Origin: Paenibacillus sinopodophylli
Lineage (GTDB): Bacteria; Bacillota; Bacilli; Paenibacillales; Paenibacillaceae
Assembly: GCF_005930355.1 (NCBI RefSeq)
Contig: NZ_VDBO01000001.1
Coordinates: 62,001-126,000 of the forward strand
Length of the DNA: 64,000 nt
Reading direction: 5' to 3'
Both the position numbers and the translations under genes were made by a program. The notes beneath the pieces are model-generated. The model made no database searches, was not told the DNA's origin, and worked only from the letters and a program-made list of their open reading frames with translations. Numbering within the stretch: the first letter of the stretch is position 1; every line of letters begins with the position of its first letter. Positions 43,856 through 52,981 of the stretch are shown in pieces.

Positions 43856-45169
43856 ATGAGAACGTTCTATGTTAACGAAATAGAAGGTAACGACGATCAT
43901 GATGGGCGATCAGAGCAAGAAACCTGGAAATCATTAGATAGAGTTAACGAGGCATTGTTTCTTCCCGGTGATCGCATACTGTTCCACGCAGGCGGATTAT
44001 GGGAGGGAATGTTATGCCCAACCGGTTCTGGCGTAAAAGGATTGCCAATTGAGGTGGATCGTTACGGTGTAGGGGATAATCCATTGATCGCCGGTAATGG
44101 CGCGGAAGCAGCCGTCAAAATTGACGGTCACAGCCATTGGACGATTCGTAATATTAGAGTGACTAATCATGCTGACGAGCGTGCACTCCGCAATGGCATT
44201 GCTGTATACGGTAAAGCAGAAGCCATAACATCGGGAATCCGTATTGAGAACTGCGAGATTTTTGATGTCACAGGTGAGAATCGAAGAGATCTTGAACCTT
44301 ACTATAGCATGTATTGGAATTCGGGCATTTATGTCAGCATTCCCGGCCGTTCCTCGGAAACGAGTCGATTGGACGACGTGGTTATTTCCGGCAACTATAT
44401 TCATGACGTGCTAACAAGTGGAATCCGAGTGAATCAGCAGGAAGATTTTATTGTTGATATCTATCATACGGGCATCGTTGTGCGTAACAATACGATTCGG
44501 CGTACAGGCACTGACGGCATTATAGTGGCTAATAGTGTATCTCCGCTCATTGAATTCAACCGTTGCTTCGATGCTGGCGAACTAGGCAATTTGACGGACA
44601 CAAAGTTGATTGCTGGCATTTGGGTGTGTGCCACTTCGAATGCACTTATTCAATACAACGAAGTAGCACGAACACGTTTATTTGAAAATGACGGTACAGC
44701 ATTTGATACGGACTGGGGGACTGCCGGAACGACTATATTCCAATATAATTACTCTCATGATAACGAAGGCGGATTTTGGCTGGATTGTGCTGGGATTAAC
44801 TATAACCCTGACTATGAAGGTACGATTTTGCGGAATAATATTAGCGTCAACGACAGGCGTTGTATTATCCAAGCGGATTCGGGGCTAAAATCCTTGCATG
44901 AACACAATGTATTCTACCAGTATGAAGGAATGAGCCCGATCGAAATAGTGGCACAGGCAGAAGGCCATTCTCATTGCTTCAAGGGAAATTCGTTCTTCTT
45001 CCCTCTTGCTCCGCTCGAAGGTTGGAAGTCATCACAATTTGAAGATAACGGTTATTATCCATGTGAACCCAATCCGAACGATAAAACGGCGAATACGGTA
45101 GAGCCGAGCTTCATTGGTCCGTTACCAGAGAAAGAGGATTTAGAAGGCAAGAAGATTTATTGGACATAA
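43856..45169 (+). CDS. Right-handed parallel beta-helix protein
   Basis: 437 residues. The start MRTFYVNEIEGNDDHDG with a following PGDRILFHAGGLWEG segment is the usual cap of NosD/pectate-lyase-like beta-helix proteins. The body is a series of short repeats ending in N-G-I or G-I-x-V turns (SGIRIENCEIFDVTG, DDVVISGNYIHDVL, TGIVVRNNTIRRTG, ALIQYNEVART). Relatives include polysaccharide lyases and GH28/GH141-type hydrolases; GH141-like is possible but unproven. There is no signal peptide, which is unusual for this fold and points to cleavage of imported oligosaccharides. It follows the uncharacterised gene by 18 nt and ends the operon. Confidence 0.85.
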   Translation: MRTFYVNEIEGNDDHDGRSEQETWKSLDRVNEALFLPGDRILFHAGGLWEGMLCPTGSGVKGLPIEVDRYGVGDNPLIAGNGAEAAVKIDGHSHWTIRNIRVTNHADERALRNGIAVYGKAEAITSGIRIENCEIFDVTGENRRDLEPYYSMYWNSGIYVSIPGRSSETSRLDDVVISGNYIHDVLTSGIRVNQQEDFIVDIYHTGIVVRNNTIRRTGTDGIIVANSVSPLIEFNRCFDAGELGNLTDTKLIAGIWVCATSNALIQYNEVARTRLFENDGTAFDTDWGTAGTTIFQYNYSHDNEGGFWLDCAGINYNPDYEGTILRNNISVNDRRCIIQADSGLKSLHEHNVFYQYEGMSPIEIVAQAEGHSHCFKGNSFFFPLAPLEGWKSSQFEDNGYYPCEPNPNDKTANTVEPSFIGPLPEKEDLEGKKIYWT

Positions 45170-45549
45170 TGGAGAGGCACAAAGGTTTTTTAGAATGAAA
45201 TACGATCATTTCAATAGGATAAGGCTTTCCGCTTTTATCATTACTTATTTACTTTCAAAGAGTTAACGCCACCTTTTTAGGTGGTTTTTTTATTTGTTTC
45301 ATAATAGAAGGTTTAAAAATAACGTAATAATATTAAAGAAACTGTAGTTTTTTTTATTTTATGCTCATCCTCAGCGTTATAAAATATGATCATGGAACAG
45401 CATGTATCCGTTTTCAATAAATGACGAGGAGGATCATTATTAGACGCATAAACTTTATATAAAGGAGAAAACTACTTCGAATCGGCAGTTTTTCAAGTAC
45501 TATATGATGATCAGTAAAAACACCGATCTCGGAGAAAGAGGAAGATGTA
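45170..45549. other. Intergenic region before third kinase
   Basis: 380 bp. It holds the operon terminator at 45268 and two copies of TAYGATCAT (45201, 45385). Two strong ribosome-site-like stretches (GAGGAGG near 45426, AAAGGAG near 45461) have no open frame behind them. The rest is AT-rich promoter-like sequence. Confidence 0.65.
45267..45293 (+). terminator. Rho-independent terminator of the second importer operon
   Basis: CCACCT and AGGTGG stem, short T loop, seven T residues after it. Confidence 0.92.
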
Positions 45550-47364
45550 ATGAAAACATTAATAGGATGGTTTCTTAATTTTAAAATTAGAACCAAATTT
45601 CTCATCTCATACATCTTCATTATTCTCTTTATGTCATTTTTAATAGGTTATATGGTCATGATTACGTCTAATAAAGTAATGCTTAAAAACACCCAAGAAA
45701 TTTCGCAGCAGTTGATAAGTCAAATTACAGAGAACATCGAATACAGGACAAACGATTTTGAACAATTCTCTTTTACTTTCGCTTCGGACAGTGGGGATTC
45801 GTTCACTTCATTGAAGGAGATTTTGAAAAAAATCAATTTAAAAGGGTATGATGTGTCGGCAAATAAAGATTTAAGCAATATCTTTAGCAAATATATTGCA
45901 TCTATTGATGAAATCAATTCATTGAGTATTAGAGCAGCCAGCGGCGACGTCAGGTATTGGTTTAAAGATAACGGAAGCCTGGATGACGCTAGTCAATTAG
46001 AATTGTCGCGTCAGCAAAATTTTTTAATTACCTATGATAAATTGGACAGCGCTCTAAACAATACGGTGTGGACTAGACCAAAGATTGATGGAAATGAGGT
46101 CATGTTTGGAAGGCGAATAGTGGACACAGAGTCGCTGGACTATCTAGGGGATATCGTGTTTACGGTGGACAGCAGCTATTTTAGGCTGATTAAAGACAAA
46201 AACGTGAGAAGTATTCAAGAAGCAAACCTGGCCGTACTGAATGCCAACGACGAAATTATTCTGGCTGATAAAGACTCGGGGATCTGGGATATGACTATGC
46301 AGGTGCTAGGCAGCGGAGTTGTCTCGTTTAATAATCAATCTGTAAACATGGATATCAATGGAGAAAGATTCCTGGTTACTGCAGTCGAAAGTACTAATCA
46401 AAAATGGAAAGTGATTTGCTTTGTTCCGTTATCTTATATGCTGAAAAATGTGGATACATTAAAAACCGCGATTTTAGTCGTTGTTTGTGTATCCATTATA
46501 GTTGCTCTAGCCATTGCGTATGCGATTTCGCATAGCGTTAGCAGAAATATTTCACGTTTAGAAAAAAGCATGAGAAAAATTGAAAAAGGAGATTTCTCGG
46601 TTCGGGTACAGCCTTCCAGCTATGATGAAATCGGATTACTAGGTTTGCGGTTTAACTTTATGGTGAGCAAGGTCAATGAGCTGGTTAATACGGTTTATAC
46701 AGAACGAATTGCAAAGCAGCAAGCGGAATTCGAGACGCTTCAGGCACAGATTAACCCTCATTTTCTATATAACACACTAGGTACGATCAGATGGCTGGCT
46801 AATCTAAAGAAACAGAAAGAGATAGAAAGCTTAGTCATCTCGTTAATCGAACTGCTGAAAGGCGCCATAGATAAGAAGGGGAATTTCATTTCTTTACATG
46901 AAGAAGTGGAATATGTGAAAAACTACGTACTACTCCAGAAATTCAGATACGAGGATCGATTTCAAACACGATATGACATTGATGAAAACGCCAAAAACGC
47001 AAAAGTGCTTAAGCTGATTTTGCAGCCGCTTGTGGAAAACGCTCTTTTTCACGGATTAGATATGTCAAAAGAAGGCGGACTAATCAAAATCGGAGCTTTA
47101 AGGCGGGACGCGTTCATTGTATTGACGGTTGAAGATAACGGGGTAGGAATGACTGAGGAACAAGTCGCGGCTATATTGGAAGACAAGGCTCGTAAGTATC
47201 CGGGATTAAATAGCATAGGCGTTCGGAATGTGAATGAGAGAATCAAGCTTTATTTTGGTCCGCAATATGGTTTAAGTTACCGTAGTGAACTCGGAAAAGG
47301 AACAATAGTGGAGGCCGTATTGCCTTTCACAACGGGGGAGTGGGAGGGGCGAACACTTGATTAG
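45550..47364 (+). CDS. YesM-type sensor histidine kinase
   Basis: 604 residues: membrane helix (17-38), extracytoplasmic dCache-like sensor region (about 40-300), second helix (306-326), HAMP (RLEKSMRKIEKGDFSVRV), and the kinase core with QINPHFLYN (phospho-His 404), followed by an HATPase domain (QPLVENALFHGL, VEDNGVGM, GVRNVNERI). The start follows AAAGAGGAAG. The stop overlaps the regulator start. It probably senses the sugar imported by the transporter at 50727-53814. Confidence 0.93.
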   Translation: MKTLIGWFLNFKIRTKFLISYIFIILFMSFLIGYMVMITSNKVMLKNTQEISQQLISQITENIEYRTNDFEQFSFTFASDSGDSFTSLKEILKKINLKGYDVSANKDLSNIFSKYIASIDEINSLSIRAASGDVRYWFKDNGSLDDASQLELSRQQNFLITYDKLDSALNNTVWTRPKIDGNEVMFGRRIVDTESLDYLGDIVFTVDSSYFRLIKDKNVRSIQEANLAVLNANDEIILADKDSGIWDMTMQVLGSGVVSFNNQSVNMDINGERFLVTAVESTNQKWKVICFVPLSYMLKNVDTLKTAILVVVCVSIIVALAIAYAISHSVSRNISRLEKSMRKIEKGDFSVRVQPSSYDEIGLLGLRFNFMVSKVNELVNTVYTERIAKQQAEFETLQAQINPHFLYNTLGTIRWLANLKKQKEIESLVISLIELLKGAIDKKGNFISLHEEVEYVKNYVLLQKFRYEDRFQTRYDIDENAKNAKVLKLILQPLVENALFHGLDMSKEGGLIKIGALRRDAFIVLTVEDNGVGMTEEQVAAILEDKARKYPGLNSIGVRNVNERIKLYFGPQYGLSYRSELGKGTIVEAVLPFTTGEWEGRTLD

Positions 47365-48922
47365 CGTTATGATTGTTGAAGATGACGTCATGTTCAGATA
47401 CGCAATTAGATCCTTAATGGATTGGACGGCCATTGATTTTCATATTACGGCAGAAGCGGTTAACGGCAGGCATGCCCTTGAACTGATATCGGAAAACGAA
47501 CCTGATCTGATACTTACGGATATCAGCATGCCGATCATGAATGGCATTTCTCTCATTGAGACCGTAAAACGTGAGTATCCTAAGGTTAAGATTATTGTTC
47601 TTAGTTCTTATAATGATTTCGAATTCGTCAAGGAAGCGCTAACTTTAGGGGCCGAGGATTACTTGCTCAAGCACGATCTGAAGGAACAGCAGTTACATCA
47701 ATTGCTAATCAAATGCAAAAAGAAAATCGAAGAGGAACAGAAGCATGAGGCAGGAAATAAAGTCATTAAGGATAATTTATCGTCCATCATTCAACGTCTA
47801 GTCAGTCGGATTCTGAAGGAAGAATCATCGAACAAGCTGGAATTGGTCAGCAGTTTGCGTTCACTCAACCAGGATATGCCTATTTCAAATATGACCCTAT
47901 TGGCTATAGAATCGAACCCCATCGCGTTTGCGAACATTGAGCTTGAATTGCGTCAACAATTAGATATGGAAACCGTTCAATATGTGTTTGCGCAAGTTGA
48001 GCATCATTTAGCTGTTCTAATTGTCGGATTTCGAGATGAAAAAAGCGAAACTAAAAAATATAACATCATACACAACATTGCTGAACAAGTCAGATTATCT
48101 ATCCATCGAACCGAGAAGCATTCAATAACGATTGGGATCGGAGGCAATTGTGAAGATATTGAAAAATTGAGCGAGTGTTTCTCTCAGGCATTGTCTGCAC
48201 TTAATATCAAATTATATGAAGGCAAGAACAAGATTTATCATTATCAAGCACATGTTCGAGTAAAAGGAAAAAGAGAAACACATGTTTTCGCTAGGCTTGA
48301 AGCGATGACGGAGCTATTAAGCGCAGGCAATTACGGAGGGTTAGTAGCGGAGTCGAATGCATTATTTGAACAATTGAAGGAAAGTCACGCTGACATTCGA
48401 GAGATTAGAACCGTATTTCACGAATTGGATATTTTATTGCATATGGCTGCGAGAATTTTAAAGGTTAAGCTTTCTGAAATTACCGGTGAGAGCTATCTAT
48501 GGCGAGACGATATGCTGAAGGATACAGAAGTTATGGATGAAATCATGCGTGAATTCAATGGATATCTGCAGCGGCTGATTGAGATTGCTTCCCGAAAAAA
48601 TGAAGGTTATGGTCGTGCGGTCCAAAAAATATTGAAATGGGTTCAAAAGAATTATATGAATGAGGTTTCCATTAATGAAATAGCTGCTGCACTCCATTTA
48701 ACCCCAAATTATGTAAGCAATTTATTTAAGCAGGAGACGGGTCTGCGCATTACAGAGTATATCAATCATCTCAGAATAGAAGAAGCGAAGCGATATCTGA
48801 AGACTACCGATATGAAGATATACGAAGTTGCTGAGAAAGTTGGCTTTAAAAATGCCTCGTATTTCAGTACGGTCTTCAAAGAAGTGACAGGCATTAAAGT
48901 CATTACCTATAAAAACAGTTGA
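47357..48922 (+). CDS. YesN-type response regulator, AraC family
   Basis: 521 residues with a TTG start. GGGAGGGG sits 7 nt before the TTG at 47357, while the ATG at 47369 is too far from it. Receiver domain: IVEDD, phospho-acceptor D55 in LTDISMPIMNG, K105 in YLLKHDL. The C-terminal AraC double helix-turn-helix is at about 420-521 (AAALHLTPNYVSNLFKQETG, EVAEKVGFKNASYFSTVFK). It overlaps the kinase gene by 8 nt. The glycosidase gene starts 12 nt after its stop, so regulator and enzyme share a transcript. Confidence 0.92.
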   Translation: MISVMIVEDDVMFRYAIRSLMDWTAIDFHITAEAVNGRHALELISENEPDLILTDISMPIMNGISLIETVKREYPKVKIIVLSSYNDFEFVKEALTLGAEDYLLKHDLKEQQLHQLLIKCKKKIEEEQKHEAGNKVIKDNLSSIIQRLVSRILKEESSNKLELVSSLRSLNQDMPISNMTLLAIESNPIAFANIELELRQQLDMETVQYVFAQVEHHLAVLIVGFRDEKSETKKYNIIHNIAEQVRLSIHRTEKHSITIGIGGNCEDIEKLSECFSQALSALNIKLYEGKNKIYHYQAHVRVKGKRETHVFARLEAMTELLSAGNYGGLVAESNALFEQLKESHADIREIRTVFHELDILLHMAARILKVKLSEITGESYLWRDDMLKDTEVMDEIMREFNGYLQRLIEIASRKNEGYGRAVQKILKWVQKNYMNEVSINEIAAALHLTPNYVSNLFKQETGLRITEYINHLRIEEAKRYLKTTDMKIYEVAEKVGFKNASYFSTVFKEVTGIKVITYKNS

Positions 48923-48934
48923 AGGAGCTTATCA

Positions 48935-50566
48935 ATGAACAGAAAAGGGTTTATCAGCGAAGGACGTCCATTTTTTCCTGTCGGTGCACAGGTTCATAAT
49001 TCCAGTGCATATTCCGTAGAGGGATTGAATCGTGGTTTTGAGGCACTCAAACATATCCATGCCAATTCGGTAGCTATTCCTCTGTATTGGGGTGTTGTGG
49101 AAGGGCAAGAAGGTATTTACGATTTCTCTTTGGTTAGATCGATTTGGGAAGAGGTCAAAGCAAGAGGGTATAAACTAATTTTTATTTGGTTCGGAACTTG
49201 GAAGAACGGGAATGCAAAATATGCACCTCACTGGGTAAAAGAAAACCCGCAAAGGTTTTGGCGAGTAATCGCTCAGGATGGAAGCCGCTTAAACAGTCTA
49301 TCTCCACATTGTGAAGAGACTAAGCATGCGGATATGCGTGCATTCGTCGCGCTTACGGAGTACTTGCATGCATTGGATCCGAACAAGGAAGTACTTATCG
49401 CTATTCAAGTACAAAATGAACCAGGAATTATGCCGGGCGCCTATCGTGATTATTCCGAAACGGCAGAACGGGCATTTCGTTCACCGATTCCTATGCAGTT
49501 AAGTCAATTTATGAAGGATTATCCCAATAGTCAAATCAGCCGAAGATGGCAGAAAAACGATGAGAACACTGAAAGTTGGATAAGTGCGTTTGATTCGTTA
49601 GCTGAAGAAGCGTTTACTGCGTACCATATTTCCGAGTACGTAGATGATATAGCCCGAGCGGGCAAGGAAAAATTCGATATTCTCATGTTCACCAATGTAT
49701 GGTTGGAGCAGCATAGCTGGAGAATTCCAGGCATTAACTACCCTGCTGGTGGTCCAGTATCTAGAACGCTTGATATTTGGAAATGGATGACTCCTCACTT
49801 AGATATGATCTCACCTGACATTTATCAACAGACACTAGAAGGCTACACGGAAGCTTGCAGGGACTACACGCGTGAAGACAATGCGCTATTTGTGCCTGAA
49901 TCTGCTCCGTTAGCAGAGTGGAATTCGCGCTTTCTGTTCAAAGCATTGGGCGAATATAAGGCAATCGGATATTTTCTATTTGGGGCAGAGAGTATTCTTG
50001 ACGAAGAGGATCAGGTGGATCCAAGCGCATGGCCAGTAGTGGGAAGCATGCAGGTTGCTTCAGCGCTCGCTGGTGGTTTAATGCGCTACAAGCAGGCGCC
50101 AACAGCGGTTATCTATCAAGACGAGTACTCACCTATGCAGCGGCTGGAGTTCGATCATTATTACGCACTAGCTCTTTTCACGAATTGCCATCCGGCTGGA
50201 GGACATAATGACTCGGATTGGAACTGGCATGACCAGTATCACAAAGATTACCGTCAGAAACAGAAGGCAGAAGGCCGTCGGGGCAGAGGTTTAGTTATTC
50301 AAACGTCGGAACATGAGTTCTACGTAGCTGGAGATGGCTATCGCCTTTTATTCATGCCCAAGCGGCTGATCACTCACACTTTACCAGCTCATGCAACAAA
50401 TGAATTCACGCTCACACGCAGTGTCGATTATGTTTCAGTGGAAGAAGGGAGATTCGATCAAGAAGGAAACTTTCATGCTAACCGCAATCGCAATGGTGAT
50501 GAAGTGGATTTCGGCATTTGGGTTGAAGCGGATACAGGCGTTGTACGAGTTCGATTGTGTCCTTAA
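48935..50566 (+). CDS. Clan GH-A glycosidase, GH35/GH42-like with DUF5597-type C-terminus
   Basis: 543 residues. The N-terminal TIM barrel begins with the substrate-entry segment GRPFFPVGAQVHNSSA. The acid/base Glu is probably E162 in IQVQNEPG and the nucleophile E322 in LFVPESAP, as in beta-galactosidases of clan GH-A. From about 350 a C-terminal domain of DUF5597 type follows (SWPVVGSMQVASALAGG-like, RGRGLVIQTSEHEFYVAGDGYRL). There is no signal peptide, so it should cleave imported beta-galactosides or a similar bond. AAGGAGC precedes the ATG. It is the only hydrolase in this operon block and so the best clue to what the third importer carries. Confidence 0.87.
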   Translation: MNRKGFISEGRPFFPVGAQVHNSSAYSVEGLNRGFEALKHIHANSVAIPLYWGVVEGQEGIYDFSLVRSIWEEVKARGYKLIFIWFGTWKNGNAKYAPHWVKENPQRFWRVIAQDGSRLNSLSPHCEETKHADMRAFVALTEYLHALDPNKEVLIAIQVQNEPGIMPGAYRDYSETAERAFRSPIPMQLSQFMKDYPNSQISRRWQKNDENTESWISAFDSLAEEAFTAYHISEYVDDIARAGKEKFDILMFTNVWLEQHSWRIPGINYPAGGPVSRTLDIWKWMTPHLDMISPDIYQQTLEGYTEACRDYTREDNALFVPESAPLAEWNSRFLFKALGEYKAIGYFLFGAESILDEEDQVDPSAWPVVGSMQVASALAGGLMRYKQAPTAVIYQDEYSPMQRLEFDHYYALALFTNCHPAGGHNDSDWNWHDQYHKDYRQKQKAEGRRGRGLVIQTSEHEFYVAGDGYRLLFMPKRLITHTLPAHATNEFTLTRSVDYVSVEEGRFDQEGNFHANRNRNGDEVDFGIWVEADTGVVRVRLCP

Positions 50567-50572
50567 ATGAAT

Positions 50573-50603
50573 TCAATAAACAGATATAATCTGTGTTTAT
50601 TAA
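50573..50603 (+). terminator. AT-rich hairpin after glycosidase
   Basis: AATAAACAGAT (50575-50585) pairs with ATCTGTGTTTATT (50589-50601) with a 2-nt bulge. It lacks a T run, so terminator activity is uncertain. Confidence 0.4.
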
Positions 50604-50667
50604 GAGAAATTGTAGATTAGTGAAATTATAAATACGATCATATTTGCTAGTATAGTAGATGAGTCGT

Positions 50668-50703
50668 GGAAGCGCTCTATTTTCATAAAATACGAGCGTT
50701 TCC
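50668..50703. promoter_or_regulatory. Long inverted repeat upstream of binding protein
   Basis: GGAAGCGCTCTATTTT and AAAATACGAGCGTTTCC form a 16-bp stem with one bulged base and a CAT centre. It lies after a likely -10 box (TATAGT, 50651) and before the ribosome site (AGGGGGA). It may be an operator or a 5' mRNA stabiliser. The right arm read on the minus strand is one mismatch from the CcpA cre consensus. Confidence 0.5.
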
Positions 50704-50726
50704 AATCTAATATAGGGGGATATACC

Positions 50727-52049
50727 ATGAAGAAGAAGTTCAAGTTAGCAATCGTTCTTGCCTTGGGAATGAGCTTGTTATCAGCATGCGGTTCATCCAA
50801 TGAAAACCCAGTACCAGAAGCTACAGAGGCGGCAGGGACTACAGAAGCAAAGACCATTACATTACGTTGGATGCATCATATTCAAGAGGAATCAGGTAAA
50901 GCTTGGATAGAGAAATCAACGGAAGAGTTTACCAAATTGTATCCGAATGTCGAATTTGAACTTACCGCCATGAATGCAGACAATTACAACACAATGTTAA
51001 AGACAAAGCTTGCTGCAGGAGATGCACCTGATATTTTTGACATCGATTTAAATAGTAATCCTCAGTTTGTTGAAAACGGCTACATGGCAGAACTGACAGG
51101 CCCTTTTTTGGACAACCTACTCGTAGTAGACAAGAGTAAGGAAGGAAAAACATACGCCCTTCGAACAGAACTTACTCTTTATAGCATTTACTATAACAAA
51201 GATGCCTTCGCTAAAGCGGGAATCGAATCACCGCCTACTACATGGGCTGAATTTATGGAAGCGTGCGAAAAGCTGAAAGCTGCAGGGATCATACCCGTCG
51301 CATCCGGCTACAAAGACTCTTGGACTTTAAACAATATGATTCATGTTGCGAAAGCTCCTAGTATCGGTGCTTATCATGAATCATGGACGCAAGATCTCAA
51401 GTCACGCAAAACAAGCTTTGTTGATGATCAGGTAGGTTTCAAAGATTTATTGAATCAAATTACGTACATCTACGACAATTCGCAGTCAGATCCGCTAGGT
51501 ACAACTTGGGATAAAGCGCAGGATCTTCTGGTTTCAGGTGAGGCCGCAATGATTATTAATGGTTCATGGTTGCCAGGGAACATACGTACAAAGGATGCAG
51601 ATGCGAATCTCGGTACCTTCCCTTACCCATGGTCAGATGATGCTTCGAAAAACCGATTCATTATTGCTGGCGAAGCGAAAAACAGTGAGAATGCTTCTTA
51701 CGGCGGCGGCTATGGAGCCTATGCCAAATCTCCAAACAAAGATATGGCTGTAAAATTCATTGAATATTTGGGATCAGTAGAAAACGGGAAAATCATGCAA
51801 GACAATCGTAAGACGCTTTCAAATGCGAAAAATTTGCCGATGGATTTCGAACCGACTTTTGATTCGTTTGCCCAGGCTCAAAGCGCGAATGAAGTTTTAA
51901 GCTATGGGGCTTTTCAAATGGATTTCGGCGGGGAATACGACAAAGTTTTCTATGATGAAATCATCAATTACATGCTCTCCAAATCGCGCAATGCGGATGA
52001 AACACTTAAAAATCTAGATGCTGCTTTTGATCGAGTCGCCAAAAAATGA
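50727..52049 (+). CDS. Sugar ABC transporter binding lipoprotein
   Basis: 440 residues, family 1 solute-binding protein of MalE/UgpB type. The signal ends in SLLSAC with lipid Cys21, then a Glu/Ala/Thr-rich linker. Mature signatures include FTKLYPNVEFELTAMNADNYNTMLKT-type spacing, KLAAGDAPDIFDID, and YSIYYNKDAFAKAGIESPPTTW. It differs in type from the LplA-like receptors at 18336 and 38263 and is shorter. TATAGGGGGAT precedes the ATG. The two permeases follow. Confidence 0.93.
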   Translation: MKKKFKLAIVLALGMSLLSACGSSNENPVPEATEAAGTTEAKTITLRWMHHIQEESGKAWIEKSTEEFTKLYPNVEFELTAMNADNYNTMLKTKLAAGDAPDIFDIDLNSNPQFVENGYMAELTGPFLDNLLVVDKSKEGKTYALRTELTLYSIYYNKDAFAKAGIESPPTTWAEFMEACEKLKAAGIIPVASGYKDSWTLNNMIHVAKAPSIGAYHESWTQDLKSRKTSFVDDQVGFKDLLNQITYIYDNSQSDPLGTTWDKAQDLLVSGEAAMIINGSWLPGNIRTKDADANLGTFPYPWSDDASKNRFIIAGEAKNSENASYGGGYGAYAKSPNKDMAVKFIEYLGSVENGKIMQDNRKTLSNAKNLPMDFEPTFDSFAQAQSANEVLSYGAFQMDFGGEYDKVFYDEIINYMLSKSRNADETLKNLDAAFDRVAKK

Positions 52050-52123
52050 TCGTACAGTAGTTGTGAATGCAGTCAGTCAATTCCCGGGTTAATCCCGGGA
52101 AATGGATGTAAGGAGAGAAATTT

Positions 52124-52981
52124 ATGCGAATAAACCAGATAAAAAAATCGCTCAGTAATTCAACCTTTCTAATACCTACTTTGTTGTTTTTCTTCTTTGC
52201 TGTCATGTATCCATTTTTCTCAGGGTTTAATATTGCTTTTACAAACTGGGATGGAATTTCACCTAAAGGTGAGTTTATCGGCTTAAACAATTTCATCAAT
52301 ATTTTTCATGATCCTGATATTATTAGGCCCATACGGATTTCTGTAGAGTATGCCTTATTAAATACATTCTTTATTAATTTGGTGGCGCTTATCTTAGCGC
52401 TAGGCGTTACAAATGCATATAGAGGACGTACGATCCACCGCATGATATTCTTCATGCCGACCGCATTAAGCAGTGTTCTCGCCATTTTTATTTGGAACTA
52501 TATTTATGGAGAAGTGTTGCCCGAGATATTCGGAATTAGTAACCCTATCGCTAGCATGTCCACTGTAATTCCGGCAGCAACTTTAATTACGGTATGGGGG
52601 GGATGCGGTGTCGCGATGGTCATTTATATCGCAGCGCTAAGTTCAGTACCTACCGAGATGTATGAGTCCGCGAAGGTGGATGGAGCGAATGCTATGCATA
52701 GGCTTTTCAAGATAACACTGCCACTTATCATGGCTTCATTCACTATAAATATTACGATTAATTTTACAAGCTCACTATCTTCGACAGGTCTTTTCCTTGT
52801 TGCAACAGGTGGTGGTCCAGCTGGTTCATCCGAGTCCATGGGTTTGTATATATACAATAACTTATTCATTTACAACCGGGCAGGCTATGGACAAGCATTG
52901 GCTTATTTATTTCTTCTCATCGTTGTCATTTCCGGGGTTGTACTTTCAACGATCTTTAGAAAAAGGGAAGTGGAGATGTAA
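52124..52981 (+). CDS. CUT1 sugar ABC transporter permease, UgpA/MalF-like
   Basis: 285 residues, six membrane helices, EAA loop ESAKVDGANAMHRLF near residue 181. AAGGAGAG precedes the ATG. Its TAA overlaps the first base of the next permease ATG. It is one half of the channel for the receptor at 50727; no ATPase gene is present. Confidence 0.93.
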   Translation: MRINQIKKSLSNSTFLIPTLLFFFFAVMYPFFSGFNIAFTNWDGISPKGEFIGLNNFINIFHDPDIIRPIRISVEYALLNTFFINLVALILALGVTNAYRGRTIHRMIFFMPTALSSVLAIFIWNYIYGEVLPEIFGISNPIASMSTVIPAATLITVWGGCGVAMVIYIAALSSVPTEMYESAKVDGANAMHRLFKITLPLIMASFTINITINFTSSLSSTGLFLVATGGGPAGSSESMGLYIYNNLFIYNRAGYGQALAYLFLLIVVISGVVLSTIFRKREVEM

